Origin: Conchiformibius steedae
GTDB lineage: Bacteria; Pseudomonadota; Gammaproteobacteria; Burkholderiales; Neisseriaceae
DNA length: 64,000 nucleotides
NCBI RefSeq assembly: GCF_014054725.1
Contig: NZ_CP059563.1
Location: forward strand, 1,825,749 to 1,889,748
Direction: 5' to 3'
In this document: positions 36,424 through 46,613 of the stretch, in pieces
Position numbering within the stretch: position 1 is the stretch's first letter
How the letters are laid out: every line of letters starts with the position of its first letter
Translations under genes and position numbers: made by a program
The notes under the pieces: generated by a model
The model's database searches: none
Told to the model about the DNA's origin: nothing
Seen by the model: the letters and a program-made list of their open reading frames with translations, nothing else

Positions 36424-36831
36424 TTATTTGTTAATCGGGCTTAAGTTGATAATCACATTACCCTGTCCGTCTTGCGTTTTTTGCACGGCAGCGGGTTTGT
36501 CCTGATGGTGGTCGGTACATTGATATTCGCGCACATGCTGCCAAATCAGGCACACGCCTTTAGGATGGCGTTCCACACAACTGCGCGTACTGCCACCAAA
36601 CGATTCCGCGCCCGTAAAACCCCATACTTTACAGCGTTGGTAGGCAATATGTTGTGCCTGTTGTTCGTTGCGTGTCAGCCGCTGTTTAAAATGTTTTTCG
36701 TATGCCACCCGTACCGTACCATCGGCACGACTGCCGCCGATGGCTTGCCAATCAGTCGGCTCAGGCAAGGAACGACACGATGCCAACGCCAGTACCGACA
36801 CCAGCCCGCACACCCACACTTTACCATACAT
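36424..36831 (-). CDS. YecR-like lipoprotein
   Basis: A 135-residue lipoprotein with lipobox ALASC (Cys19). GGSRADGTVRVAYEKHF and the spaced Cys in YQRCKVWGFTGAESFGG, RSCV and CVCLIW-like GVCLIWQH match the YecR-like family of small enterobacterial and neisserial lipoproteins, whose function is unknown. Divergent from the XRE regulator gene at 36989. Confidence 0.7.
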   Translation of the reverse strand: MYGKVWVCGLVSVLALASCRSLPEPTDWQAIGGSRADGTVRVAYEKHFKQRLTRNEQQAQHIAYQRCKVWGFTGAESFGGSTRSCVERHPKGVCLIWQHVREYQCTDHHQDKPAAVQKTQDGQGNVIINLSPINK

Positions 36832-36905
36832 TATTCAAACTCCTTATTTTACAAAAAATTAATCAGAAGCACAGGCTTAAGCCCATGCCCGTTCTTTTCC
36901 GACTC

Positions 36906-36922
36906 TATAATTCTGTTAGAAT
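36906..36922 (+). promoter_or_regulatory. -10 box with adjacent inverted repeat before the XRE gene
   Basis: TATAAT (36906-36911) runs into ATTCTGTTAGAAT (36910-36922), a perfect 5-3-5 inverted repeat. A second palindrome GGCTTAAGCC lies at 36874-36883. Autoregulation by the XRE protein is plausible inference. Confidence 0.45.
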
Positions 36923-36988
36923 AACAACAGCAGTCCACCAATACCACCAACAAACTGTCCCCCTTACCCGCCCAAAAAGTCCCTTATT

Positions 36989-37486
36989 ATGGAAATTAAC
37001 GAAAAAGTACGCACCTTGCGCGAAATCAAGCGTTTTTCTCAAGAAGAAATGGCAGCCAAATTGGGTATGTCGGTAAACGGCTATGCCAAAATCGAGCGCG
37101 GTAAACGGCGTTTGGATATTCCCAAGCTGGAACAGATTGCGGCGGTATTCGGTATGGATGTGGCGGATTTAATTACGGCGGATACGGATACTGTCTATAT
37201 CGCACGCCAAAACCGATTAAAAGATTTTCAAGATTTAAAACAAAGCGTTGTCTGCCTGATTAACCAAGACAGCCCCAATCATCACACCTACTACAACGGT
37301 GCGGAAGAGCTGTTGCACGAAATCAAAAATTTAAAACAAGAACTGGCTTACCAGCAGGAACTTATGTCGCAAAAACAACGGCATTTTGACGAACTGGCAG
37401 CAGCGCAACAGCGCGAAATTGATTTATTGCGCGATTTGTTGGCGACACTGAAAAACCAGTTACCTGCAGGCGAAACGGCTGCTTGA
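36989..37486 (+). CDS. XRE-family transcriptional regulator with coiled-coil tail
   Basis: A 165-residue protein. The N-terminal helix-turn-helix (about 5-62) reads VRTLREIKRFSQEEMAAKLG, then MSVNGYAKIERGKRRLDIPK. The C-terminal ~65 residues form a charged coiled coil (HEIKNLKQELAYQQELMSQK), probably for dimerisation. No ligand or peptidase domain. Targets unknown; the divergent YecR-like gene and its own promoter are candidates. Confidence 0.85.
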   Translation: MEINEKVRTLREIKRFSQEEMAAKLGMSVNGYAKIERGKRRLDIPKLEQIAAVFGMDVADLITADTDTVYIARQNRLKDFQDLKQSVVCLINQDSPNHHTYYNGAEELLHEIKNLKQELAYQQELMSQKQRHFDELAAAQQREIDLLRDLLATLKNQLPAGETAA

Positions 37487-37505
37487 TGCCGTTTACTTTT
37501 TAGAC

Positions 37506-37533
37506 AAAACGCTGTCCACAAGGACAGCGTTTT
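37506..37533 (+). terminator. Intrinsic terminator after the XRE gene
   Basis: AAAACGCTGTCC and GGACAGCGTTTT form a perfect 12-bp stem with loop ACAA. Confidence 0.85.
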
Positions 37534-37630
37534 GTTTGGCTAACACTGTGCGCCATTCGCATTGATAGCCTGATTTTGTTAAAATTAAGCAGTTTACTGT
37601 ACCGATTTTTTATTTGCGGAAAAAACCACT

Positions 37631-40600
37631 ATGTTCCAATTCGCCCACGACCCGTCCAATCCTTTGCGTCAAGCCATTACCGCTGCCTACCGCCGCGATG
37701 AAGCCGAAGCCGTTGCCGATTTGCTCGCCCATATGCCCCTGTCGCCCGCGCAAGAACAAGCCGCTACCGCACAAGCGCAGGCTTGGGTGCGCCAAATCCG
37801 CGACAGCCGCAGCAAGGCAGGCGGGGTAGATGCGCTGATGCACCAATTTTCCTTGTCGGGCGAAGAAGGCATTGCCCTGATGTGTTTGGCAGAAGCCCTG
37901 CTGCGGATTCCCGATGCCGCCACCCGCGACAAACTCATCCGCGACAAACTCGCCAAAGGCGATTGGCAAAGCCATGTTGGACAAAGCCCGTCTTTGTTTG
38001 TTAATGCGGCGGCGTGGGGCTTGCTGCTGACAGGCAAATTTTCCGCGCTGCCGCAGCGTGGCGACAGCTTGGGTGCAACGCTTACCCGTTTGTTAAACAA
38101 AGGCGGCGAACCGCTGATTCGCGCTGCTGCCGATTACGCCATGCGTTTGTTAGGCAAACAGTTTGTAACGGGCGAAACCATTGCCGAAGCCTTACAAAAC
38201 GGTCAGGAACGCCAACAGCGCGGCTACCGTTTTTCCTTTGATATGCTCGGCGAAGCCGCCATGACCCAAGCCGATGCCGAACGCTACTATCAAGACTATG
38301 TCAATGCCGTACACAGCGTAGGCAAACATGCCGCAGGCGCAGGCATTTACGACAGCAACGGCGTGTCTGTCAAACTGTCGGCGCTGCACCCGCGCTATGC
38401 CCGCGCCCAACACGCCCGCGTGATGGACGAGCTTTATCCCAAATTAAAACAATTATTTATTTTGGCAAAAAGCTATCAAATCGGCGTAAACATTGATGCC
38501 GAAGAAGCCAACCGTTTGGAATTGTCGCTGGATTTGATGGAAAAACTGCTTGCCGACCCCGATTTGGCGGGCTTTGACGGCATTGGTTTTGTGGTGCAGG
38601 CGTATCAGAAACGCGCCCCGTTTGTGATTGATTATTTGGTGGACTTGGCACGCAAACACCAGCACAAGCTGATGATTCGTCTGGTAAAAGGCGCGTATTG
38701 GGACAGCGAAATCAAATGGGCGCAGGTAGAGGGTTTGGACGGCTATCCCGTTTACACCCGCAAAGCACATACCGATGTGTCGTATCTGCATTGCGCGGGC
38801 AAGCTGTTGGCAGCGCAAGACGCGGTTTATCCGCAGTTTGCCACCCACAATGCGCTGACTTTGGCGGCGATTATGCAGTTGGGCAAAGACAAAGAATACG
38901 AATGCCAATGCCTGCACGGTATGGGCGAAACGCTGTACGACCAAGTGATTGGCAGCAGCGGTTTTCCGCATCGGGTACGCATTTACGCGCCTGTCGGTAC
39001 GCACGAAACGCTGTTGGCGTATTTGGTGCGCCGTTTGTTGGAAAACGGGGCAAATTCGTCTTTCGTCAATCAGATTGTTGATGAAAACACTGATATGGAT
39101 ACTTTGTTGCAATCGCCTGTTGCCGCTGCACAAGCAGACGCAGGGGCAATGCACGCGGGTGTGCCGCTGCCGCGCCGTTTGTATGGCGCAGCGCGGGAAA
39201 ACGCGCAGGGCTGGGATTTAAGCAATGAAAATACCTTAAACGCTTTGCAGCAAGCCATGAACGCCGCCGCGCAAACCCCGCTCGCCGCCAAATCTTTGGT
39301 CACATCGCGCCTGAAAAAAGCCGATACCGCCGCAGCCCGCGAAGTACGCAATCCCGCCCATCATGCCGATGTGGTGGGAACAGCGGCGTTTTTAAATGCC
39401 GATGCGGTGGCAACGGTGGTCGGTTCGGCGGGCGCAGCGTATAAAAATTGGTCGCAAACCCCCGCTGCACAACGCGCCGACTGCTTGCGCCGTACCGCCG
39501 ATTTATTGGAACAACACGCGCCCGAACTGATGATGTTAGCGGTGCGCGAAGCAGGCAAAACCCTGTCTAATGCCGTTGCCGAAGTGCGCGAAGCGGTGGA
39601 TTTTTGCCGTTACTATGCCGCGCAAGCCGAAACCGTGTGCGCTTCCCGTCCTGCTTTGGGTGTGATTGCCGCCATCAGCCCGTGGAATTTCCCCTTGGCG
39701 ATTTTTATCGGCGAAGTTTCCGCCGCCTTGGCAGCGGGCAACACCGTGGTCGCCAAACCCGCCGAACAAACCAGCCTGATTGCCTATCGCGCCGTTCAGC
39801 TGATGCACGAAGCAGGCATTCCCAAAAACGCCTTGCAATTGGTATTGGGTGCGGGCGACGTGGGCGCAGCACTCACCCAAGACACACGCATTGCGGGCGT
39901 GATTTTCACAGGTTCAACCGAAGTGGCGCGGTTGATTAACCAAACTTTGGCACAACGCCCCGATTTGCCCGTGCTGATTGCCGAAACAGGCGGACAAAAC
40001 GCCATGATTGCCGACAGCAGCGCCCTGCCCGAACAGGTTTGCGCTGATGTGCTGATGTCCGCGTTTGACAGCGCGGGACAACGCTGTTCCGCCCTGCGCC
40101 TGCTGTGTGTGCAGGAAGACGTTGCCGACCGTTTGCTTACCATGATTCGCGGCGCGATGCGCGAATTGCGCGTGGGCAATCCGTGGGATTTGGCAAGCGA
40201 TGTCGGACCTGTGATTGATGCCGAAGCCCAAGCCAAACTGTTGGCACACATTGATGCCGTCAAAACCCGCGCCCGCAGTTTCTACCAAACCGAATTGCCC
40301 GAAAGCTGCGCTCAAGGCACGTTTGTTGCACCCACCCTGTTGGAATTGACCGATTTAAACGATTTGCAACACGAAGTGTTTGGTCCCGTGTTGCACGTTG
40401 TGCGTTACCGCGCGGGCGAATTAGACCATTTAATCCGCCAAATCAATGCCAAAGGCTATGCGCTGACCCACGGCATCCACAGCCGCATTGATGAAACCGT
40501 GGCGCACATCGCCGCGCATATTGAAGCAGGCAATGTGTATGTTAATCGCAATATTGTCGGTGCGGTGGTGGGCGTGCAGCCGTTTGGCGGACACGGTTTG

Positions 40601-41245
40601 TCTGGCACAGGACCGAAAGCAGGCGGCGCGTTTTACTTGCAGCGTTTAAGCCAAGGCTCATGGCAGTTGCCCGCGCTTACCCGCAACGGTACGGCAGACG
40701 ATAACGCCGCTGCCGTGTTGGAACACTTAATCCGCCAAAGCGGTTTTGAACAAGAAACCGTGTTGCGTTTAGCAGCAGTATTGGGACAGGCGCGTTTGCA
40801 CACCTTGCGCCATGCCGAAGCGGTGCTGGATGGTCCGACAGGCGAAGAAAACGTCTTGTCGTGGCACGCGCCCGCGCAAGTTTGGCTGTACGGCGGCAGC
40901 CGCGAACGCGCTTGGGAAGCCTTGATTTGGCTGGCATTGGCGGGCATTCAAACCGTAGTCGGCGAAGACCACCCGCTCGCCGCGCTCGCCCCTGATTCAC
41001 AAGGACTGATTGTGGTTCACCGTCAGCCTGAACACAGCACTTTGTCTGTGTTGGCATTGGATTTGCCCGATGTGGAACAAAAAACCGCTCTCGCTGCCCG
41101 TTCGGGCGCACTGGTGCGCGTGATTGACGGCAGCAACGCAATTGATATTCTGCCGCTGTTCGCCGAACGCGCCACCAGCACCAACACCGCTGCCGCAGGC
41201 GGTAACGCGCATTTGATGGCGATATCGGAAAACGCTGCCGTTTAA
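37631..41245 (+). CDS. putA: Bifunctional proline dehydrogenase/L-glutamate-semialdehyde dehydrogenase
   Basis: Oxidises proline to glutamate in two steps. The 1204-residue protein has a FAD-linked proline dehydrogenase barrel (about 150-490; VSVKLSALHPRY, LMIRLVKGAYWDSEIK, FATHNALTLAAIMQ) and an aldehyde dehydrogenase (about 540-1010; AAISPWNFPLAIFIGEVSAA, IAETGGQNAMIADSSALPEQ, catalytic Cys in FDSAGQRCSALRLL). A C-terminal ALDH-like oligomerisation domain follows, as in type B PutA. The N-terminal ribbon-helix-helix of E. coli PutA is absent, so it should not repress its own gene. Confidence 0.96.
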   Translation: MFQFAHDPSNPLRQAITAAYRRDEAEAVADLLAHMPLSPAQEQAATAQAQAWVRQIRDSRSKAGGVDALMHQFSLSGEEGIALMCLAEALLRIPDAATRDKLIRDKLAKGDWQSHVGQSPSLFVNAAAWGLLLTGKFSALPQRGDSLGATLTRLLNKGGEPLIRAAADYAMRLLGKQFVTGETIAEALQNGQERQQRGYRFSFDMLGEAAMTQADAERYYQDYVNAVHSVGKHAAGAGIYDSNGVSVKLSALHPRYARAQHARVMDELYPKLKQLFILAKSYQIGVNIDAEEANRLELSLDLMEKLLADPDLAGFDGIGFVVQAYQKRAPFVIDYLVDLARKHQHKLMIRLVKGAYWDSEIKWAQVEGLDGYPVYTRKAHTDVSYLHCAGKLLAAQDAVYPQFATHNALTLAAIMQLGKDKEYECQCLHGMGETLYDQVIGSSGFPHRVRIYAPVGTHETLLAYLVRRLLENGANSSFVNQIVDENTDMDTLLQSPVAAAQADAGAMHAGVPLPRRLYGAARENAQGWDLSNENTLNALQQAMNAAAQTPLAAKSLVTSRLKKADTAAAREVRNPAHHADVVGTAAFLNADAVATVVGSAGAAYKNWSQTPAAQRADCLRRTADLLEQHAPELMMLAVREAGKTLSNAVAEVREAVDFCRYYAAQAETVCASRPALGVIAAISPWNFPLAIFIGEVSAALAAGNTVVAKPAEQTSLIAYRAVQLMHEAGIPKNALQLVLGAGDVGAALTQDTRIAGVIFTGSTEVARLINQTLAQRPDLPVLIAETGGQNAMIADSSALPEQVCADVLMSAFDSAGQRCSALRLLCVQEDVADRLLTMIRGAMRELRVGNPWDLASDVGPVIDAEAQAKLLAHIDAVKTRARSFYQTELPESCAQGTFVAPTLLELTDLNDLQHEVFGPVLHVVRYRAGELDHLIRQINAKGYALTHGIHSRIDETVAHIAAHIEAGNVYVNRNIVGAVVGVQPFGGHGLSGTGPKAGGAFYLQRLSQGSWQLPALTRNGTADDNAAAVLEHLIRQSGFEQETVLRLAAVLGQARLHTLRHAEAVLDGPTGEENVLSWHAPAQVWLYGGSRERAWEALIWLALAGIQTVVGEDHPLAALAPDSQGLIVVHRQPEHSTLSVLALDLPDVEQKTALAARSGALVRVIDGSNAIDILPLFAERATSTNTAAAGGNAHLMAISENAAV

Positions 41246-41269
41246 CAGCCTTCTGTTTTGCCCTTTTTC

Positions 41270-41295
41270 AAGCTGCCCCTGCGGGCAGCTTTTTT
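41270..41295 (+). terminator. Intrinsic terminator after putA
   Basis: AAGCTGCCC and GGGCAGCTT form a 9-bp stem with loop CTGC, followed by TTTT. Confidence 0.9.
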
Positions 41296-41366
41296 ACTGC
41301 TGCCAAGCCTGTGGAAATTGCGCTACCATACGCGCCTTTCCAACTGCGTTTTTTCTATTTGTTGTT

Positions 41367-42848
41367 ATGAATACCTCTTCCATGCTCGCTTCTGTTGATT
41401 TAGGCTCCAACAGCTTCCGTCTGCAAATTTGCCAAATCCGCAACGGTCAAATTCAAATTATTGAAAATATTAAACACATGGTGCGCTTTGCTGCGGGTTT
41501 GGACGCGCAAAAAAACCTTGACCAAGCCTCACAAACCCGCGCTTTGGAATGCTTGGCGCAGTTTGGCGAACGGCTGCGCGGTTTTGACCCTGCTTGTGTC
41601 CGTGCCGTTGCCACCAATACTTTCCGCGTGGCAAAAAACATCGCCACGTTTTTACCGCAGGCAGAAGCCGCTTTGGGTTTTCCGATTGAAGTGATTGCAG
41701 GGCGCGAAGAAGCGCGTTTGATTTACACAGGCGTGGTACACACCTATCCCGCCGAAGGACGCAAAATGCTGGTGGTGGATATTGGCGGCGGTTCTACCGA
41801 ATTTATTATCGGCAGCACCCTGCATCCGATTTTGACCGAAAGCCTGCCTTTAGGTTGTGTGAGTTATTCGGGGCGTTTTTTTACCGACAAAGCCAACCGC
41901 AAAAATTTTCAAGCCGCCATTCACGCCGCGCGTAGCGAAATCCAGCGCATCGCCAAATTTTACAAACGCGAAGGCTGGGACATCACACTCGGCACATCGG
42001 GCACAGCCAAATCCATCGCCCATGTGATTGCCGCCGAAGGCTTGGGCGACACCATCACACTAACCGCCATGCACCAGCTGGCAGAGCGCATCGCCGCCGC
42101 AGGCAGCGTGAAAAAAGCCAAATTGGCAGGTTTAAAACCCGAACGAATTGATGTTTTTGCAGGCGGTTTGGCGGTAATGACCGCCGTGTTTGAGGAGCTG
42201 GACATCGCCAGCATGGAATTTACCGAAGCCGCTTTGCGCGATGGCGTGTTTTACGACTTAATCGGGCGTAATCCCGATACCGATATGCGCGAACAAACCG
42301 CCCAGCAGTTTCAAAACCGCTACCACGTCAGCACCAAACAAGCGGCGCGGGTAAACCGTTTGGCGCAGCGTTTTTGGACAGACGTATCCGCCGACGATAA
42401 TCCGCCCGCCCGCTGGCAGGACAGCCTGCGTTGGGCAGCCATGCTGCACGAAATCGGGCTGGACATCGCCCACACCGCCTACCACAAACACAGTGCCTAT
42501 ATTCTTGAACAAGCCGATATGCCGGGGTTTTCCCGTCCCGAACAACATATTTTGTCTGCCCTTGCCATAGGTCAGCGCGGCGACCTGAAAAAAATGCACG
42601 ACATCATCAAAAACGATGAACTGCTGTGGCGTGCCGTGCTGGTGTTGCGCTTGGCGGTACTGTTCTGCCGCGCCCGCCTGCCCGTTACCCTGCCCGACCA
42701 AGCCGCCTTATCGCGCCAAGGCAAACACTACACCCTGCGCCTGCCGCAAAGCTGGTTAGACGACAACCCCCTAACCGCCGCCGCGCTTACCGCCGAAGCC
42801 GAACATTGGCACAAAGCAGGACAAGCATTAAGCGTCAGCGCAGTGTAA
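41367..42848 (+). CDS. ppx: Exopolyphosphatase, Ppx/GppA family
   Basis: Releases phosphate from polyphosphate chain ends or hydrolyses pppGpp. The 493-residue protein has the actin-like ATPase motifs ASVDLGSNSFRLQI (near the N-terminus) and LVVDIGGGSTEFIIG, then a C-terminal HD-like domain with MLHEIGLDIAHTAYHKHSAY. Whether it acts as Ppx or GppA cannot be decided from sequence; no ppk is adjacent. Confidence 0.9.
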   Translation: MNTSSMLASVDLGSNSFRLQICQIRNGQIQIIENIKHMVRFAAGLDAQKNLDQASQTRALECLAQFGERLRGFDPACVRAVATNTFRVAKNIATFLPQAEAALGFPIEVIAGREEARLIYTGVVHTYPAEGRKMLVVDIGGGSTEFIIGSTLHPILTESLPLGCVSYSGRFFTDKANRKNFQAAIHAARSEIQRIAKFYKREGWDITLGTSGTAKSIAHVIAAEGLGDTITLTAMHQLAERIAAAGSVKKAKLAGLKPERIDVFAGGLAVMTAVFEELDIASMEFTEAALRDGVFYDLIGRNPDTDMREQTAQQFQNRYHVSTKQAARVNRLAQRFWTDVSADDNPPARWQDSLRWAAMLHEIGLDIAHTAYHKHSAYILEQADMPGFSRPEQHILSALAIGQRGDLKKMHDIIKNDELLWRAVLVLRLAVLFCRARLPVTLPDQAALSRQGKHYTLRLPQSWLDDNPLTAAALTAEAEHWHKAGQALSVSAV

Positions 42849-42864
42849 ACTTTCCCACACCTTT

Positions 42865-42899
42865 CCCCCTCTCCCTTTGGGAGAGGGCTGGGGTGAGGG
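42865..42899. repeat. Palindromic intergenic repeat (CCCTCTCCC...GGGAGAGGG type)
   Basis: CCCCCTCTCCCTTTGGGAGAGGG followed by CTGGGGTGAGGG. A related unit in the opposite orientation is at 55937-55974. Elements of this kind are scattered between genes in many bacteria; here it separates convergent ppx and the DUF2130 gene and may act as a terminator. Confidence 0.75.
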
Positions 42900-42921
42900 C
42901 TAATTTTCAGAAAAAATACAA

Positions 42922-44331
42922 TCAATCCCCCTCATGATTCAACGCATCAAACTTCGCTTTCATGGTCGGGTTTTTGCGAACCAATTTTTTCACCGTCAAA
43001 TCTTCCGCCTTATCGTTGGCTAGGCGCAAATTGTTTTCAGACGACAGCAACGCCGCTTTGGTTTTTTCCAAATGGCTGATGGTTTTATCAATTTCTTCAA
43101 TCGCCGTTTTAAATTTTTCGCTGGCAAGACGATAGTTGCGCCCAAACGCATGTTTAAAGTTTTCCAAATCCTGCTCAAACGTGGTGATGTCAATATTTTG
43201 TTCGCGCATCTGCTGCACTTCGCGCTTATACGGCAGCGAATGTAAAGCTGCATTCCGCAAAATACTAATCAGCGGAATAAAAAACTGCGGACGAATCACA
43301 TACATACGCGGATAAGCATAAGATACGTCCACAATACCGTTGTTATACAGCTCGCTATCGGCTTCCAGTAACGACACCAGCACCGCGTATTCGCAGCCTT
43401 TTTCGCGGCGGTCTTTATCCAATTCTTTGAAAAAATGTTCATTTTTCTTTTTGGTGGCGGTTTCGTCGCCTTCGTTTTTCATTTCAAACATAATGGAAAC
43501 GATTTCCGCGCCCGCTTCGTCAAATTCGCGGTAAATGTAATCGCCTTTGCTGCCGCTTTTGGCATCGTTGTCTTTGCCAAACTGCGCCAGCGGAAAAGCA
43601 GCGGTGCGAATGCGGTTAAACTCGGTTTCGCAATGCTGTTCCAAGCTCTCGCCCAACATTTTGGTGGATTGACGCGCTTTAAAATCTTTGTAATAGGCAA
43701 TCATTTCGTCTTTTTGCTCTAGGGCGCGGCGGTGCTGTTCGTTCCAATGATGTTTGTCCAATTCGTGACGGTCTTGCTGCTGGCGCAATTGGTTTTCCAA
43801 CTGCGCCCTTTCCTGCTGCGCCGTCCACACAGCTTGCGCCAATTCTTGTTTTTTTTCTGCCAACAATAACTGCTGCTGCGATTGCAGGGTGTGAATTTGA
43901 CGTTCTTTGGCATGCAGTTGCTCGGCTAAACGCTGTTGTTCTTGCTGTTTGGCGTATTCGGTGGCGGCAGCGGCTTGGGCAAGCTGGTTATGCAGTTGCA
44001 GGATTTCTTTTTCTTTGTCGTTTAATGCCTGCTGAACAGCGTATTCCTGACTGCGGCGCAACTGTTCTGCCTGCTCTGCCAATTGGCTGTTTTTTTGCTG
44101 CTGAATCAGCAGTTCGCGTTCTTTTTCAGCCAGTTTTTGTTCCCAATTGTGTTGCACGCGCTCAGCGGTCAGTTGTAAATCCTGACGGTGTTTGTGTTGT
44201 TCTTGGGCGAGACGTTGTTCAATTTCTTGGTGAAACTCGTGGCTGCGGACTTGTTCGGCGATGTGGTTGTAAGCGCTTTCGTCCAGCGTAAAAGGGGTTT
44301 GGCAGTGGGGGCAGCGGATGTTTTGAGACAT
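42922..44331 (-). CDS. DUF2130-family protein
   Basis: A 469-residue soluble protein. [19 protein letters not shown] is a short zinc-ribbon-like start, followed by about 200 residues of Gln/Glu-rich coiled coil, then the DUF2130 core (about 230-400: [56 protein letters not shown]), which looks like a nuclease-fold domain with D, E and K residues in the expected order. Activity unknown. The start at 44331 gives the CPHC motif; the upstream extension lacks family resemblance. Confidence 0.85.
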   Translation of the reverse strand: MSQNIRCPHCQTPFTLDESAYNHIAEQVRSHEFHQEIEQRLAQEQHKHRQDLQLTAERVQHNWEQKLAEKERELLIQQQKNSQLAEQAEQLRRSQEYAVQQALNDKEKEILQLHNQLAQAAAATEYAKQQEQQRLAEQLHAKERQIHTLQSQQQLLLAEKKQELAQAVWTAQQERAQLENQLRQQQDRHELDKHHWNEQHRRALEQKDEMIAYYKDFKARQSTKMLGESLEQHCETEFNRIRTAAFPLAQFGKDNDAKSGSKGDYIYREFDEAGAEIVSIMFEMKNEGDETATKKKNEHFFKELDKDRREKGCEYAVLVSLLEADSELYNNGIVDVSYAYPRMYVIRPQFFIPLISILRNAALHSLPYKREVQQMREQNIDITTFEQDLENFKHAFGRNYRLASEKFKTAIEEIDKTISHLEKTKAALLSSENNLRLANDKAEDLTVKKLVRKNPTMKAKFDALNHEGD

Positions 44332-44564
44332 AAGGGGCTTTCTGAAACGGTTTGCCTGTGGCGCAGGTAGGCAAAATGGCGACACGCGCCAACACGAGGC
44401 AAAGGTTCTTGCGGGCAAAGTGTGGAAAATAAACGCGGTCAATTATACAATCGGGGGCAAAATCTTTTAAACTGTTAAACTGTTTGATTTGCGATACGGC
44501 GGCACTTTGCCCGATTTGCCAACCATAAAAATCATGCCGCGTATTCAATGTTCAGGAAGCCTTT

Positions 44565-45953
44565 ATGTCCGAAACCCTTTCTTTGGCCGTAGTCGGTCAC
44601 ACCAACACAGGTAAAACTTCGCTGATGCGTACCCTGCTGCGCGATGATGCGTTTGGCGAAGTACGCAACGCCGCCGCTACCACCCGCCACGTTGAAGAAG
44701 CCGTGATTACCGACGGCGGCACGCCCCTTATCCGCCTGTACGACACCCCCGGCTTGGAAGACGCAGGCGGGATTTTGGATTGGTTGGAAAGCGAAACCTC
44801 GCCGCAGCGCGACGGTATTGAACGTTTGCGGATTTTTTTGCAAAGCCCCGCCGCGCAAAACGAATTTTCCCAAGAAGCCAAAGTATTGCGCCAATTGATA
44901 CACAGCGATATGGCACTGTATGTGATTGATGCCCGCGAACCCGTTTTGCCCAAATACAAGGACGAACTCACCATTCTGTCATGGTGCGCCAAGCCTGTGA
45001 TGCCCGTGTTTAACTTTACCCACGGACAGGATTTAAGCGCGTGGCAGGAAATGCTGGCGCGGCGCAATCTGCACGTTTCGGGCAGTTTTGATACCGTGGC
45101 ATTTGATTTTGAAGGCGAAATGCGCTTATGGGAAAACTTGGCAACCATGTTGCCCCAACGCGGCATTCCCGAACGCCTAATTGCCGCACGGCGGCGCGAA
45201 TGGGCAGAATTGGACAAGCAATCGCGTTTGGACATCGCCCACTTCCTGCTGGACACCGCCGCTTATGCACAAGGTTTAACCGATGCCACACAGCTGCCCC
45301 AATTGCAACAACACATGCACCAATCCGTGCGTGATTTGGAACGCCAATTGCACGAGCAAATGCTCAAGCGTTACCGTTTTTACCGCAGTGAAATCACCCG
45401 CAGCGAATGGCAGCTTAATGTTTTGGAACAGAATCCCTTTGACAGCAGCCAGCTCAAGCACTACGGCATCCGCACCACACGCGGCGCAGCCACAGGCGCA
45501 CTCATCGGCTTGGGGATAGACACGCTGACCATGGGTTTATCTTTGGGCCTGGGAACGGCATTGGGTGGCGTGATTGGCGGATTATTCCCCAATTTTAATG
45601 ACTTATCCGACAAAATCAAAGGCGTGCAAACCGTGCGTATTGATTCGCCTACTTTGGCAGTATTGGCGGCGCGAGCATTGGATTTATTGGAAATTTTGCA
45701 AACACGCGGACACGCAGCACAGCACAATATCGCTGCCGCTGCCGCCCGCACACCGTGGCAGCCCGACCGTCCGCCCGAAGTGCTGAAAACCGCACAACAT
45801 CACGACAAATGGTCGTCGCTGAACGGCACACCCGCCGCCCAAGCCCATACCGCCCGCCAAGATGCCGCGCACAAACTGGCGCGTGAAGTGTATTTGCCTT
45901 CGTCCAAACACCCCGCGCCGCTGCCACAAATGCACGGTAAAGGTTTGTTGTGA
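44565..45953 (+). CDS. GTPase with DUF3482 domain
   Basis: A 462-residue Era/TrmE-like GTPase: Walker A GHTNTGKTS (11-19), switch-region TTRHVEEA, and DTPG in LYDTPGLEDAG. The C-terminal two-thirds is DUF3482, with a glycine-rich hydrophobic stretch (GAATGALIGLGIDTLTMGLS and LGTALGGVIGGLFPN) that may insert in a membrane. The cellular role is unknown. The Sel1-like gene overlaps its stop by four bases. Confidence 0.87.
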   Translation: MSETLSLAVVGHTNTGKTSLMRTLLRDDAFGEVRNAAATTRHVEEAVITDGGTPLIRLYDTPGLEDAGGILDWLESETSPQRDGIERLRIFLQSPAAQNEFSQEAKVLRQLIHSDMALYVIDAREPVLPKYKDELTILSWCAKPVMPVFNFTHGQDLSAWQEMLARRNLHVSGSFDTVAFDFEGEMRLWENLATMLPQRGIPERLIAARRREWAELDKQSRLDIAHFLLDTAAYAQGLTDATQLPQLQQHMHQSVRDLERQLHEQMLKRYRFYRSEITRSEWQLNVLEQNPFDSSQLKHYGIRTTRGAATGALIGLGIDTLTMGLSLGLGTALGGVIGGLFPNFNDLSDKIKGVQTVRIDSPTLAVLAARALDLLEILQTRGHAAQHNIAAAAARTPWQPDRPPEVLKTAQHHDKWSSLNGTPAAQAHTARQDAAHKLAREVYLPSSKHPAPLPQMHGKGLL

Positions 45954-46513
45954 ATACCTATCGTTATTGGCAACAGCACCCCTATCCCCAATTGGCGCAC
46001 ACCCGCATGGTTTACTGTGCTGCCGAATACCGCCACGAAGCCGCGCCCTATCTTGCCAAAACACGGCTAAACGGCGCGGAACACCACCGTTTCGCCCATA
46101 TACTCTGCGCCGAAGACCACGAAAGCACACAGCAGGCACATTATGTGCAACATCTGTGTGCCGCTGCCCGTTTGGGCAACCCTGCAGCCCTATATGATTT
46201 GGCACATTTTTTCCAACACGGCTTGGAAGGTTTACCCCAAAATCACACTTTAGCCGCCCGTTTGCTGTCCTTATCGCTGAAAAAGCACTATCCCCACGCC
46301 CTGTGCGAAATGGCGCAACGCTGCCTGTTCCAAACCCGCGAAACCGAGCGCGGACTTGCCTACTTACAGCAAGCCGCAGCGGGGCGCAGCCAAGAAGCCC
46401 TGTTACTGCTGGCAGATTTCCACGCGCGCGGACGTTTCGGATTCCGCCGTAGCCGCCGTTTGACAACGTTTTACAAAAAACAGGCGTGGCGCGATGATGT
46501 TTTAGGCTGTTAA
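45950..46513 (+). CDS. Sel1-like repeat protein
   Basis: A 187-residue soluble protein of tandem helical hairpins: AARLGNPAALYDLAHFFQHG, AARLLSLSLKKHYPHALCEM, GLAYLQQAAAGRSQEALLLL, as in Sel1/TPR repeats that bind proteins. The start is GTG overlapping the GTPase stop (GTGA), implying coupled translation and perhaps a complex. No signal peptide. Partner is an inference from overlap only. Confidence 0.75.
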   Translation: MNTYRYWQQHPYPQLAHTRMVYCAAEYRHEAAPYLAKTRLNGAEHHRFAHILCAEDHESTQQAHYVQHLCAAARLGNPAALYDLAHFFQHGLEGLPQNHTLAARLLSLSLKKHYPHALCEMAQRCLFQTRETERGLAYLQQAAAGRSQEALLLLADFHARGRFGFRRSRRLTTFYKKQAWRDDVLGC

Positions 46514-46613
46514 TTTACCGTTCTTCATTTTTTGATTTGTTTTCACACCATTTGCCTGCCCGCCGCGATTGCCGTTGTGTTAAAATCCGCCCGCCGCTGC
46601 GGTGGCAAGCGTC

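Noticed and set aside
38453..39154. 233-codon open frame antisense to putA
   Set aside because: Entirely inside a well-supported enzyme; long antisense frames are expected with this codon use.
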